A DNA stretch of 64,000 nucleotides, from assembly GCA_947311845.1 (NCBI GenBank), contig CAMZMU010000111.1, positions 22,574,292 through 22,638,291 on the forward strand, written 5' to 3'. Shown here one piece after another: positions 25,101 to 36,691 of this stretch; position 1 is the stretch's first letter; every line of letters begins with the position of its first letter. The notes under the pieces are model-generated. The model was not told the DNA's origin, ran no database searches, and saw only the letters and a program-made list of their open reading frames with translations. The position numbers were made by a program, and so were the translations under genes. The DNA comes from Poa pratensis. Its lineage: Eukaryota > Streptophyta > Magnoliopsida > Poales > Poaceae.

Positions 25101-28100
25101 CAGTTCGAGAACTTTCAATTATGAGTCCAAAGAGCCCACCTGTTTCAATGCGCTTGATTCCTGAACCAGCTGATGAAGGAGTGCAGCAGCGGGATACAAA
25201 TGGGCCTTCTGACTTGTTGTCCCGACAACCTTCAAGGTATATTTAAACCCAAATGTCACCTGGTCATATTCTCCTTGATTTTTATTTGGTTTGCAATGTA
25301 TCAGATGCCTGATCTTGCGGGTGAATGGGGAACTTTCTGTGCTGGACATGGACGATGGACATGAACAAGCACTTACAAATTCAGTTGAACTCTTCTGGGT
25401 CACATGTTCTCAAACGGAAGAGAAGGGTAATCTTATCAAAGAGGTTTCATGGCTTGACTATGGCCATCAAGGGATGCAGGTTGGTTTTAATTGTATTCTT
25501 CAATATATATTTCCCTTTATGCACATTTATTTTATGGTCATAGATGTTATTTTTGTCAAAATTTGCTTGCTATCCTTTTATGCATATTCTGCTTTGTTGC
25601 AGGTTTGGTACCCTTCACATGGAGCAAATCCTTTTAGGCAAGAGGATTTTTTGCAGGTACTGATCTTTTTAGATCATATAATAGTTTTGATATCCACTTG
25701 GAGTTCTCCATCTACTTTCTGTGAAATGTCTATAGTTATTTTTGGGTAAATCTATCAATAGAATCGTAATACTTCTATATGCTGATATTTTTTTCAAGTG
25801 AGAATTTTCGAGATATTATTATAAATTATAAGCACTTCTTATTTGATTATACAGTTGGATCCGGAGCTTGAATTTGACCGAGAGGTGTATCCTCTTGGTC
25901 TCCTTCCAAATGTTGGTGCAGTAGTTGGTGTTTCTCAGAGAATGTCCTTCTCAACCTCAGAGTTCCCATGCTTTGAGCCTTCTCCAAAAGCGCAAACAAT
26001 ATTGCATTGTTTACTACGGCATCTCCTCCAGGTAAAATTAGCTATGATCAATCCTCTTTAGTATATGTTTTCTATTTGTTGACCTTTATGAAGATAAATA
26101 CAATCTTCAGAAACTTTTCATTAGTCTGATAAGAACGAAAAATGAAGATTTTCATTAGTCTAGATTCCGAGCAGTCCACCTAGTTTTGAGTTACCTTCAG
26201 GTTAATGCTTGTACACAACCAAGTGAAAACAGGACTTATGTACTTCTACGGAGAAAAAGAGGAAAGGACCAAGTTTGACGAAGATTGAGTAAACATTGGT
26301 ACACACATCCAGTGTGATCTGCTAGTGTGAGTTTAGCTTAGATAAGTGGCGTTATCTTGTTGGTCGAATTCGCAAAGTTAACATATGGATGTGCCTGTTA
26401 ATTCATGAATATCTCTAAGGACATCCTGCTCTTCTTCAACACAGTTTTATATTTTTCTAAAGATTCATGGCTGAACCAAAAATTAGCATAGGGATAACAA
26501 GGAGTTGATAATACCTTTTCTTTAACAAGGAGCTGGCATACCTTTTCTTTCTTCTGGTTTAATTCTCTGTATGAGAGAACCTTTCTTAAGGTCTAACAAA
26601 TTTGTAGCCATTGTGCTATCCCTTGCAGAAATATTTGATACATTAGGAATATTAACTTTATGGCTTACCATGAAGTTATGTTTATAGCAACGCTTTATTG
26701 GGATACTTGCGTCAACTTTTCTACGCTGGTCTGTTCTGTAGAGCTTACATGCCAATTCCCTAGGTTGTATGGCGTAAATATTTTCTTGTGCACCTAAATT
26801 TATTCTTCCGTTTTCCTTTTTCTTAACAGAGAGATAAACATGAAGAAGCTTTACGTTTGGCAAACTTGTCAGCAGAGAAACCTCACTTTTCTCACTGTTT
26901 AGAGTGGCTTCTGTTTACGGTATTTGAAGCAGATATCTCAAGGTATTTTGATTCTGGCTTGCACTGTCCTTGTACAAATGTACTGCATATTTGCAGTATG
27001 GAGCTAAAACAAAGCTGGAAACATGCTGTGGTTCATTGTGTATTGTTTAAAATATTTCTATTTAATGCTGCACTGGTAGTGTGATTACACCGTTTGTTGA
27101 CTAAGTTACTAGCTTTCGTGTCATTATTGCTAAAATAAGGAATCAAGTTTCTTTTTCTAATTGTCCACTTTGCTAATTGCAGGCCAAGTTCTTCAAAAAA
27201 TCAACTTCCACAAAAAAGTGAATCTCCAAAGAAGTCTCTTTTGGAGAAGACATGTGACCTACTTCGAAACTTTTCTGAATATATGGATGTTGTAGTCAGT
27301 GTTGCTAGAAAAACTGATGGTCGGCACTGGGCAGATCTTTTCTCTGCAGCTGGGCGATCCACAGAGTAAGTGTGCAGCATTTTTTTCAAAGATGCATACC
27401 TCGTAGTTGTAACTCTTGCTCTTAGTAATTACCATATATGATATATCAGCTAGGGTGTAGATACACTTGTGGTTGCGTACTTCCGTATGTCATAGTTGGT
27501 GTCCGTCAACAAGAATCTAAAGATTCGTTGTTGATTCGTTGACTTGCTAATCACTCAAACATAGACTACTGTCTGGTGGGGCTTCAAAATGACACTAATC
27601 TTAGAGATCTCAGGCATTTTGTTGAACCGGCCGGTTTCTTAGGTTTTTAGAGGATATAGATGTCGATTGAATTGTCTCTGGTAGTCAATTTTCGTAACTG
27701 CATTGATCTCTTATTGGTGTATATAAATACCTCCAGCAAATTTATGGTTACCAGTACAGTACCCGCGTTTGGTATCTTCGGGGTGCAGACTCAAAATAAA
27801 TGTTTATGATGTTCAACAACCAACCACTGTGTATCATCGACACTGGTTAATGATTGATTAACATTTGAAATAAATATAATTGTTGTGTTCTTATTATGAT
27901 CGTTCTTCCATGATAGGATGTTTGAGGAATGTTTCCAACGGAGATGGTACAGGACTGCTGCTTGCTACATATTGGTACACCCTTTTAGGATATGTTAATA
28001 ATATCCGATGCATGATAGTATTGCTCAGACTTATGCAGGAACAGAGATTATTTTTCACTATTATTATCATGTTGTTTTGCAAGAATTAGTGCTTAAATGT

Positions 28101-30210
28101 TTGTTTAATTACAGGTCATTGCTAAGCTGGAAGGCCCTGCTGTCAGTCAGTATTGTGCACTCCGTTTACTTCAAGTAATTGTTTTGCCTTAATCATAAGG
28201 TGGTTTTGGTCTGTGTGCTAGTTGTCTCTCATATTGAAGCTCTCAATTTGAGTGTTTGTTACTTTGCAGGCTACACTTGATGAATCTCTGTACGAGCTCG
28301 CTGGGGAGTTGGTAAGATTTTTATGCTATAACCTGTCTATTTCCTATATTTATTGTCTGCAGAGGAATAAGGGAATGCCATTAATGTTCTTAGGTCCGTT
28401 TCTTGCTAAGATCTGGCAGAGACTTCGAAAATGCCAATACGGACTCTGAAAAATTATCTCCAAGGTTTATGAGCTATTTTCTATTCCGTTCGCCATATAA
28501 GAGACAATCTTCTGATTTGAAAAGGTAAATTTTGTAGTTAATTTTAAAAAGGCTACGGTGTTCGCTAAAAACAAGGTTGTGCTGTTGTTATCAGAATTTC
28601 TTAACTGTTACTCCCTGTTTGGACAGTAACTCGATGAAAGAACTTAGCCCACATATTGCCTCTGTTATGAACATTCTGGAGAGCCATGCCAGCTATTTGA
28701 TGTCTGGCAAGGAACTTTCGAAGCTCGTTGCTTTTGTCAAAGGGACTCAATTTGATCTTGTGGTGAGATTCTCACCATTCATTGTTAGAACAATTTTATT
28801 GATTTAAAGCGACATGTTATCAAACCTCATTGTAACTTCATGCAGGAATATCTTCAACGAGAAAGGCTAGGCTCTGCTCGACTGGAGAATTTTGCATCTG
28901 CACTTGAACTAATCGGAGAAAAGGTTTTCATTTAACAAATCATGAAGAATTTATACCTCAATACTTTTTTTGTGGGAATACCTCAGTATTTACTTTTGTG
29001 CTCGGTGTATTTGCAAATTCCATAGCTTTTTATAGGAACTACACCTAGTTATTTAGAATTTTTTGCTTTGCAAAAACACTTGGGCTTGTATTGTATATAT
29101 TGCATATTTCAATTTGAAAAAAAATCCGCAGTCCTCAGCCCTAAGTTTTCTCAAGCTAGTTGTGCTTTGCTCAACAAGGCTTGAAACTGAACGTTGGGAA
29201 TGTTTGTTTAATAGATAGGGAGATGCTTTACTCGAGCAAATCAAAAAATCACTTGACAATATTGAATGTACAAACGGAACAATCAGCTGGAATAATCCTG
29301 TGTAGACCATCCGCTTGCTTGGTTCAAGCAGATGCATCACATACCTTGATGCTTTCTTGGTTGATTTGCATGTCACACAGTAAAATATGTATGTGGTATT
29401 TTGTTTCCATATCCTTTTCTTGAAAAGGTTCTCACTTGTATACTGATATAATTGGATGACAGCTCCAAATGGACACACTTCAGAGCCGGCTCGATGCTGA
29501 GTTCCTTCTTGCTCATATGTGTTCTGTCAAGTTTAAGGAATGGATCGTGGTGCTAGCAACTTTACTGAGGCGTGCAGAGGTACTTGTATAGTTCCATGCT
29601 TTGACATGGTTAACAATTCTTGTATGCAAGCTAAAATGTTTGAGTATGCTGTGCTTTGGTGATGCTTTGCTGGCTTTTGTGTCTGCTGTCAAGTTGATAC
29701 ATTTGTGTAGCTTTTATTATCTGGATCTTCACAACTGCCCACTAGTGTTTACTTGCCGCCCAACTTGTACTTAGCGTGACTGGGTGATTCTTTTAGATGA
29801 GATACTAATCTAGTTGGTGCACTGTTATCAGTGAATAGTAGCAATTCGTATCTTGCTTTATTTAATATGTAGAAGTGCGATGGTTTAGTAGTGAACTTAT
29901 TGCTTGGTTATGCAAGAATACTCATGCTTGCTGCTTGTAATACATTTTTTGTTATTTCCTCAGGTTTTGGTGGATCTCTTTCGACATGATATGCGACTGT
30001 GGAAAGCATATAGTATTACTCTACAGGTTAGCAAGCATAAAAAGGGCGTGTTTCCTCCTGTTTATGAACTTTATAAGCGTATCTGACATCCGTACAAATC
30101 ACCCGCAGTCGCATGATGTATTCAGAGAATACCTCGATCTTCTTAGCGCCTTGGAGGAGGAGCTTTCTTCAGTTTCCGATCTCACGTTGCAAAACGGACC
30201 ACTGTCGTGA
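22103..30210 (+). CDS. RIC1: RIC1-like protein (Rab6 GEF subunit)
   Basis: Twenty-two exons: 22103-22348, 22431-22579, 22674-22755, 22883-23298, 23750-24179, 24280-24503, 24817-25012, 25094-25236, 25305-25479, 25603-25656, 25855-26031, 26830-26942, 27183-27365, 27917-27974, 28115-28174, 28270-28311, 28394-28524, 28627-28762, 28846-28923, 29463-29579, 29964-30026, 30109-30210. Every junction is GT-AG and in phase, giving 1124 residues, the normal plant RIC1 length. RIC1 with RGP1 forms the exchange factor for Rab6-type GTPases in endosome-to-Golgi transport. The N-terminal beta-propeller (about residues 1-500) shows MYMAYGWPQSIPL, GPVTCISWTPDNCAFAVGW and HIQWDDYGYKLFAVEE. The C-terminal RIC1 domain contains LHCLLRHLLQRDKHEEAL, HFSHCLEWLLFTVFEA and VVSVARKTDGRHWADLF. 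ATG 22103 is chosen because MYMAYGWPQ is the conserved N-terminus. The gene appears intact. Confidence 0.96.
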
Positions 30211-31000
30211 TACTGAAGGAACAGCGATTTTGGATGCCCAACAGTTTAGCCTGGTGTTAATTTAACACATACAGTTAGAAAGAGAGAAGCGCGGGGAAAT
30301 CTTTTGTAGATAGTATTGTTTGGGGGGTTGAACCCCCCTTAGAGCGACATCTTAGAGGCTACGGCAGCCTTTTGTGCAGTGAATGAGTTCATCACGACAT
30401 TGTTGTATCATTAGTTGCGGCAGAGTGAGAGTGTGCGTTCTTCCCCTTACTGTAAGTATGCGCTGCTCCCAAACAATGTAAAGTATAAACCAGTCATGTC
30501 CATCAAGTCGCATTTTTTTGTTTGTCTTAAGCTTACCACCTCTATCCTGCCCGGTCCCCTGGAAGACTGATACATTTGTATCACTGTAACTTGTGAGGGT
30601 ATCTTATTTACTCTTTCAGGAATGTACAAATTTTTTTTCACATGAATGTACAAACTTTTTGCTCCAGCATCATATTGCTTAAGGCCTTGTTTAGTTGTAG
30701 GTTATGTCCACTTCTTAGATCATCTCCATCGGCAACCTCTCTCTATCCATTTGAATTGTTGTAATAACATAAAACTTGATTGTCCATTGGTGAATATGCT
30801 AACCCATACCCTACCCATTCGGGTCGGGTGCCCATGGGTAGACGGACCCATGGGCCATGTGCTCTGAGAGTTCACGCGTGCATGACTAAATCATTTTGTA
30901 GTTATTCATGTGTTGTTTCATCACAAATTTGTTGATGCATGGCGAGAAAATTAGCAAACTCGGCTGTCATGCCTTGATGTGGCTCGGCAAAAGGGTCTTG
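30211..31000 (+). other. RIC1 3' UTR and intergenic sequence
   Basis: The 3' UTR holds a perfect hairpin, GGGGGGTTGAACCCCCC (30322-30338). Further on, TTAGATCATCTCCATCGGCA near 30716 resembles a PIF/Harbinger terminus next to a TTA; it may be one end of the relic at 31001-31710. Confidence 0.35.
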
Positions 31001-31710
31001 GTACTCAAACTGCCGATCGAACACTATGTTAGCATCTTGCTCACTCTCGATCATGTTGTGCAACATTCATAATCTCCCACATCTGATATAGCAACCATGA
31101 TAGAGAAGGATACTTGACAACCACAAACTGAGCTTGAAGCACACCAAATGCCCCTTCAGATCTTTCCGGACATTCTCTTGTCTCTTTACAAATTGAGAGC
31201 TTGCCTCACTCCGATTGTATTCACAAATGTCGACCACGACCGGTAAAAAAAATGTCGACCAACGAGGATAGATGACATCTCCTAGATAGTACCTCTTGTC
31301 GCATGCGTGGCCACTGATCTCACAGTTGCACTCTAGAGGTTGGCCTTCACCAAGTCTTGCAAACACCGCAGAGTGTTGCAACACGTTGATGTCGTTGTGA
31401 GAACCGACCATGTCGAAAAATGCGTGCCAAATCTCCAACATGTCTTAGGCTTCAATGCATGCAATCGATACTCCCAACCATTTTAGGAGATCCTCTCGTT
31501 GCACCTTGTTCCATGAGCCAAGCTGTGTCTGCTGCATTTGGTGATCTCAGATAGATTACACTGCGGTTCTTATTGGCTAGCCGCTCCGGCCTCGATCCTC
31601 CACAATTGGGGTGGCTTCCAGCTCATGTTGCGCATGTGAAAGAACACCGTCATCAGCGAGATCAGCGTCATCTTCCATGATTTGGTGAAATACAATTTGA
31701 TCGTCGCTAT
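31001..31710 (-). pseudogene. PIF/Harbinger transposase relic
   Basis: The minus-strand frame 31067-31441 contains LEIWHAFFDMVGSHNDINVL, PLECNCEISGH and YYLGDVIYPRWSTF, hallmarks of the PIF/Harbinger DDE nuclease (DDE_Tnp_4), including a catalytic Asp in HNDINVL. Further upstream on the minus strand (31560-31700) broken frames read DDADLADDG and LEATPIVEDRG, typical of the same protein. The frame is broken by stops and shifts and the N-terminus is interrupted by the solo LTR at 31711. Confidence 0.8.
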
Positions 31711-32887
31711 TGAAAGGATCGTATGACACCTAGAGGGGGGGGGGGGGGGGGGGGTAAATAGGTGCTACTTCAATTTTAGTACTTTTTCAAATTAGGCTTG
31801 ACACAAAAGGTAAATTCTCTAGATATGCAACTATGGTGAATTTACCTATATGACAAGCAAGCAACTAAACAAGATACACGAAGTAAAGACTATAAACAAG
31901 GATAGAAGTAACCGAAAGCGAAAGCACGCGGAGACACGGATGTAATCCCGAGTTCCTCCTTTTTAGGGGAGTACGTCTCGTTGGAGAGGTGTGAGCTACC
32001 ACAAAGGTCAAAACTCAACCGCCACAAAGGCGGGTGCACCTTCTTCTCCGATGAACCGCACCACAAAGGTTTGGTTCACCTTCCACTATCGGAATCCTTC
32101 AAGGCGGAATCCGGAGCCCTTACAACAACGATCCGGGGCACAACCCACAAGAGGATTGGGGGCTCCCGAACAGCTACAAATCTGTCACAAAGACAATCAA
32201 GTGAGTACAATATGAGGCTAGGTTTTCCCAATGGAAATCCTAGCAAAGGGTCCCTCAAGTGAATGAGGGGGAAATGAAGAACGGCTTGGTGAAGATGTAG
32301 ATCCGGGGCTTCTCCTTCAATCCTCCAAGAATCAACGAGTTTGGGTGGAGGGATTGGGAGATCTATCAAATCTTGAGCTTGCAATCAATGGTGTTCTTCA
32401 ACGTGTTCAAGCTGCTTGTCTCAAGGTAGGTGGAGGGCTATTTAAAGCTCCTCCAAAAAGTGGCCGTTTGAAGGTGCCAGACTGGCCGGCTGGGGGGCCG
32501 GTTTGGCCGGCCTGGGGGCCGGCCTGGCGTGCTGTGGCCAGCTGCAGAGGAGCCGGCATGGGGGTCGGTTTGGCCGGCCAGGGAACCGGCCAGCCAGCCG
32601 AGCCAGCCGGCCTGGGGCCCGGACTGACCGGCTGGGAGCCGGCAACCCAGCAGAGCCAACCGGCCAGGGGCCCGGTCTGGTCCGGCCAGGGAACGGCTAC
32701 CCAGCCGAGCCTGGGAACCGGCCACCCAGGGCACCGCGCCTCTTATCCGATATCCCGAACTTTCTTTCTTCTTTTTGAATATGGAGAGATACCGGATGAT
32801 TTCTGAAATCACTTAGCAACATATTAAACTTTCACGGTGTTGTTATCTAACACACAAAACATAGAGGGGATAATAAATGTCCTTTCA
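31711..32887 (-). repeat. solo LTR with 5-base target duplication
   Basis: Bounded by TGAAAGGATCG and GTCCTTTCA and flanked by GCTAT at 31706-31710 and 32888-32892. No internal retrotransposon sequence remains, so it is a solo LTR left by LTR-LTR recombination. It is related to the LTR at 56540-58338: both have TGAAAGgATCG-like ends, the ACCTAGAGGGGGG run, GGAGACAC/GGAGACGAA and GTTGGAGAGGTG blocks. A G run of about 22 (31735-31756) and a CCGG-rich array (32470-32740) lie inside. Confidence 0.9.
32470..32740. repeat. degenerate CCGG-rich array inside the solo LTR
   Basis: About 20 copies of GCCGG or CCGGCC spaced by short G-rich or CCAGCC-like spacers (for example GGCCGGCCTGGGGGCCGG), over roughly 270 bases. 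Frames on both strands are repeat-driven and not genes. Confidence 0.75.
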
Positions 32888-32892
32888 GCTAT

Positions 32893-33295
32893 CCATGGCC
32901 AATTGGACAAAATGAATGAATAGTAAAGCTATGCAATAAATCAACAATCAAAGAAATGGACTATTGGCAAAAACCAAACACCTTGTGTGCGGGGCGGGAT
33001 GGAGATAGTGACGGTGCTGCCAAAACTAGTTGTGACGGCGCAAAGCGAGGATAGGAATCGACAGCGAGCCGTCCTGTGTGGTCGCAGTAGACTCCCAACG
33101 GATAGTTGGCGACAACAAGGGGCCTCTGCCGCCGTGTGTGTAGGGTCCCACTTGTCACAACCCTTGTCCGGTCATTGTCTGGCGCACCGGACCAGACCTC
33201 CAAAATTAGGGGTTCGCTTGGGTGCCGAACAATTTTTGGATGGGTTGAAACAAACGGGGGCGGGATAATTTTTTCCGTTCAAAACCCCATTGAGC

Positions 33296-33333
<38 letters not shown>

Positions 33334-33578
33334 GGGGTGTTACTTGTAGAGGTTTAACCCCTGAACCCGAGGCGCCTGCCGTCGGGATGTGGCCAAGTCC
33401 ACAGAAAATCAAAGCAGTGGCAGCAGTAGGAAACATACAGTTTGACGACACAAAGGAGGGTCCATCTTTATTTAGCACACACATACCATTACACATGCAA
33501 ACGGTACATGCATGCACCAGGCCATTTTATTGGAGGCAGACACGGAGGGAGCACAAGGACATCCACGAACAACGGTGT
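32893..33578. other. intergenic sequence with a long poly-G tract
   Basis: No gene recognised. It contains a G run of over 30 bases (33298-33332), whose length is uncertain, and the 3' flank of the hevein-like gene. Confidence 0.5.
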
Positions 33579-33974
33579 CTACATCATTTGATCGGAGAGG
33601 TCGTTGGCTACTCTGTAGCAGGGGCCGCTCTGGCACCCGAGGCCACAGTAGTCGCCGCCGAGGCCGCAGTAGCCGTACCTGCTGCAGCACAGGTTGCCGG
33701 AGCACCGATTGCGGCGCCCGCACGCGTTACCTTGAACGGCTTCTTCTTCACGGACCTCGTTGGCTACCCTATAGCACGGGCCGCTCTGGCACCCGAGGCC
33801 ACAGTAGTCGCCGCCGAGGCCGCAGTAGCCGTACCTGCTGCAGCACAGGTTGCCGGAGCACCGATTGCGGCGCCCGCACGCGTTGCCTTGAACGGCTTCT
33901 TCTTCACCGAGGGCGGTCACTGCAGCAAAGGCGAGGACCAGCAAGCACACTGTGAGGGCCTTCATGGCGGCCAT
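33579..33974 (-). CDS. Hevein-like chitin-binding peptide precursor, two domains
   Basis: A 131-residue intronless frame. Residues 1-23 are a signal peptide ([20 protein letters not shown]), so the product is secreted. Two chitin-binding type-1 domains follow, each with eight cysteines in the order C..C..CC..C..C..C..C and the sugar-binding core [16 protein letters not shown]. The first loop has only five residues (CGRRNRC) against about eight in hevein. Each domain is preceded by EEEAVQ, which looks like a linker or processing site. Such small chitin-binding peptides act against fungi in the apoplast. The two domains come from a 156-base in-frame duplication (33604-33759 and 33760-33915) with few substitutions. 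The family is confident; the antifungal role and the cutting of the precursor into two peptides are inferred. Confidence 0.9.
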   Translation of the reverse strand: MAAMKALTVCLLVLAFAAVTALGEEEAVQGNACGRRNRCSGNLCCSRYGYCGLGGDYCGLGCQSGPCYRVANEVREEEAVQGNACGRRNRCSGNLCCSRYGYCGLGGDYCGLGCQSGPCYRVANDLSDQMM

Positions 33975-34015
33975 GTTGGAAGCTCGATGAAACTTGGAAA
34001 TGTTTTCTTATTTAA

Positions 34016-34031
34016 CTTATTATTATTATTA
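34016..34031. repeat. (TTA)n microsatellite in the hevein gene leader
   Basis: Five TTA units within the likely 5' UTR, between the TATA box at 34086 and the start codon. Confidence 0.8.
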
Positions 34032-34085
34032 CTTTGGTGGATGATAAAGCTTCCGTGGATGAAGCACCAAGCTTGCGAGGTGCCA

Positions 34086-34094
34086 CTTATATAG
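34086..34094 (-). promoter_or_regulatory. TATA box of the hevein-like gene
   Basis: CTATATAAG on the minus strand, 112 bases before the start codon, giving an expected leader of about 80 bases. Confidence 0.7.
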
Positions 34095-34146
34095 CCAGGT
34101 CTCCTCGAGTGAACGTGCCGTGGTGGCGAACCGAATATTGTTTGTT

Positions 34147-34313
34147 CCTAGACAAATATTGTTTGTGCAAAGCGGCTTTTAATCACACGGACGGATGTGC
34201 CAGTCACAGATGACAAATACTGTTTTTTCCTAGACAAATATTGTTCGTTCAAAAGCGGCTTTTAATCACACGGATGGACGTTCATGGACAAATATTGTTT
34301 GTTCGAAAGCGGC
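34147..34313 (-). repeat. three copies of a promoter motif upstream of the hevein-like gene
   Basis: Copies start at 34147, 34229 and 34285. The core is GACAAATATTGTTNGTTC followed by AAAGCGGCTT; the first two continue with TTAATCACACGGA. They start about 55 bases beyond the TATA box, where enhancers of stress genes often lie. Confidence 0.75.
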
Positions 34314-34319
34314 TTCCCT

Positions 34320-35461
34320 TTTGATTGTGTTGGGCTGTCTGTATAGCAATATAAACACCAACTCGATCGCCTGTAGCAATAAAGTGTCGCTACTTTTTCT
34401 CGAGTTTGTTGGACACTTGTAGTATTCCGTTTGTCAAAGACACATAGGTACACATCAGAACATTTCTTGCACTCAAAACTAAGCCTAAAGATTAACATCT
34501 ATCGCAAGTGTATGGACTAGGAAAAAACAAACCACAGTGAACCAACCGGGCGACACACAAAGCTCAATCTCAAGCTCGGACGACGACAATGGAACGAGGA
34601 GATGGTGGCAAAAGAAACAACAAGACGTACACTTCTTCTTCTTCGTCTCGTACACACGAAGGAAAAGAAAAGAGCGGCGAGTTAGAGGCGGAGCCAAATG
34701 AAAATCGCTTTACATCTTGCTCGTGGGCCTAGTATGTGCAAAATATTTCCTTGGACACACATGGCTAATCGATTAGCTTTTGTCAGGGAGACCTTTTCGC
34801 GATGAACCATACACAGTTTGTACTCGATGGCGTCACCTTCAGTTCATTTGATCTGAGGATGCGCCTAAATCTCAGTTGATTGAGAATTAGTTCAATTTCC
34901 AGTCAAGTGACATCATCCGTGAACGTGATTTTTTTTTTCCAGTTGCAGCCCACTTACAAATCATCAACTAGTACGGATCACAAAGCAAATCCAGTGGCTT
35001 GGTACCTGACTGAGCTCAAACTTAATTCTCAGTCGATTTAGAACTAGAAAAAACGTTGATCTCTTAACCTTCAATGCTGGGACAATAACCAGCATGATGT
35101 TCCACGGGTGTACCCGAATGACTAGATTAAACGGACCGAAACGTGACAGCCCATTGGGTTCCATTTCCTCTATTACTGTTTACTCGTTTTTGCTTCATTT
35201 CCTAGGTCGTAACCATTGCCTTGTTTCTTCTTCCAATGCCGCCATTTGCGTTTTATAGAGAAAAACAACTTCATGTTTAGGAAGGTACTATTAGGTTTGT
35301 CCTAAATATGTTTATATACTACTTCTAAAAATGGTTCGGAGATCAGAAATTTTGATTGTCACATGATATCTTGTAAGTTCAATATGTATCTACGAGGAAC
35401 CGACCGGTGGGTCCGGATACTCTTTTCATATAGTATGAGTCCACTGGACCCTTACTATGTA
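34320..35461. other. intergenic sequence, nothing recognised
   Basis: AT-rich, with only short broken frames. I see no gene, RNA or complete transposon. Confidence 0.5.
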
Positions 35462-35473
35462 GCAGGCGCCTTA

Positions 35474-36637
35474 TGATTAGCTTAACTGTACGCAGGCCGG
35501 AGGGAGAGAAACGCTCCCATGCATGCATGCACAAATAAACAAACATGCTGATGTCATCCCGCATTAAATGCGAAATTTGAGAATTCAAAAAGTTTTGTAG
35601 CCCAAACCGTTTATCCGATTTAAAATCCGTTTTCATCGTTGGACTAGTCGCGACGAGATCTTCAAAACTAGATCACATATCGATATGTTCCGACAACTTT
35701 TTTTTGCCCAGAAGTTACCACCCCGTAACATATAAGTTACCCAGCTTTTAATACGTAAGTTACACACCATATTGACGATTAGTTTTCGGGTTAAAATATA
35801 ACAATATTTTGTTGTTCTTTTAGTTTTTTATGACCTTTAAATTTACCACATTACTTTGAGATGGTAAATTTATTGTGCATAAGTATTAGAATGATAACTG
35901 TCGATTTCATAAGTGAACTACACATAGAAAAAATGGGCATTGTGTTCGTAACTATTATTTAGAGCACATGGTAACTAAATCGATTTAGTGGTGGATAACT
36001 ACATCATGAACACATGGATAACTAAATAAAAACTGAGTGGGTAACTTGATCAGTATTGGGCAGGTAACTATTACCGAGAGAGTACGGTAACTATATTGAT
36101 TTCATGTTGGATAACTTCACCATGAAAACACATGGGTAACTTTCTCAGTACTGAGTGGATAAGTCCATCAGTATTGGGTGGTAACTATTATCGAGAGAGT
36201 AGGATGGATAACTATAAATGAAAACACATAGATAACTTTGTCAATACCGGGTGGTAACTCCATCAGTATTGGGTGGTAACTATTACCGAAAGAGTATTGT
36301 AACTACAATGATTTTGTCAACCTGAAAACTAATTGCTAATATGGTGGGTAACTTAAGTATTCAAGCCTTGGTAACTTTTATGTTATGGGGGTGGTAAATT
36401 TCGGGCAAACAAAAAAGTTGTCGAAACATATCAACATGGGATCTAGTTTCGAAGATCTCGTCGCGACTACTCTAAAGGTGAAAACGGATTCTCAATCGGA
36501 TAAATGGTTTGGGCTACAAAACTTTTTGAATTTTTGAGTTTTGCATTAAATGCGGGATGACATCAGCTTTTTTGATTTTTTGTGCATGCATGCAAAAGGA
36601 CATGTGGGCTCACGGGGTGCGTATGGTTATGCCCTTG
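35474..36637. mobile_element. Mutator-like foldback element with tandem-repeat interior
   Basis: Two inverted arms of about 230 bases (35474-35705 and 36405-36637) share, in opposite orientation, TTTGGGCTACAAAACTTTTT, GCATTAAATGCGGGATGACA and GATCTCGTCGCGACTA. The interior (35740-36400) repeats GGTAACTATTACCGAGAGAG with variations. The direct repeat GCAGGCGCCTTA (35462-35473 and 36638-36649) flanks it and may be the target duplication, though 12 bases is longer than the usual nine. No transposase, so it is non-autonomous. The Mutator assignment rests on the long arms and is inferred. Confidence 0.7.
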
Positions 36638-36691
36638 GCAGGCGCCTTACATTTAGATTTATTCCTTCCTCCACAGTCTTGTTCCTTGTCA

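Noticed and set aside
32345..32812. Plus and minus frames rich in Gly, Pro and Ala
   Set aside because: Produced by the CCGG-rich repeat inside the solo LTR.
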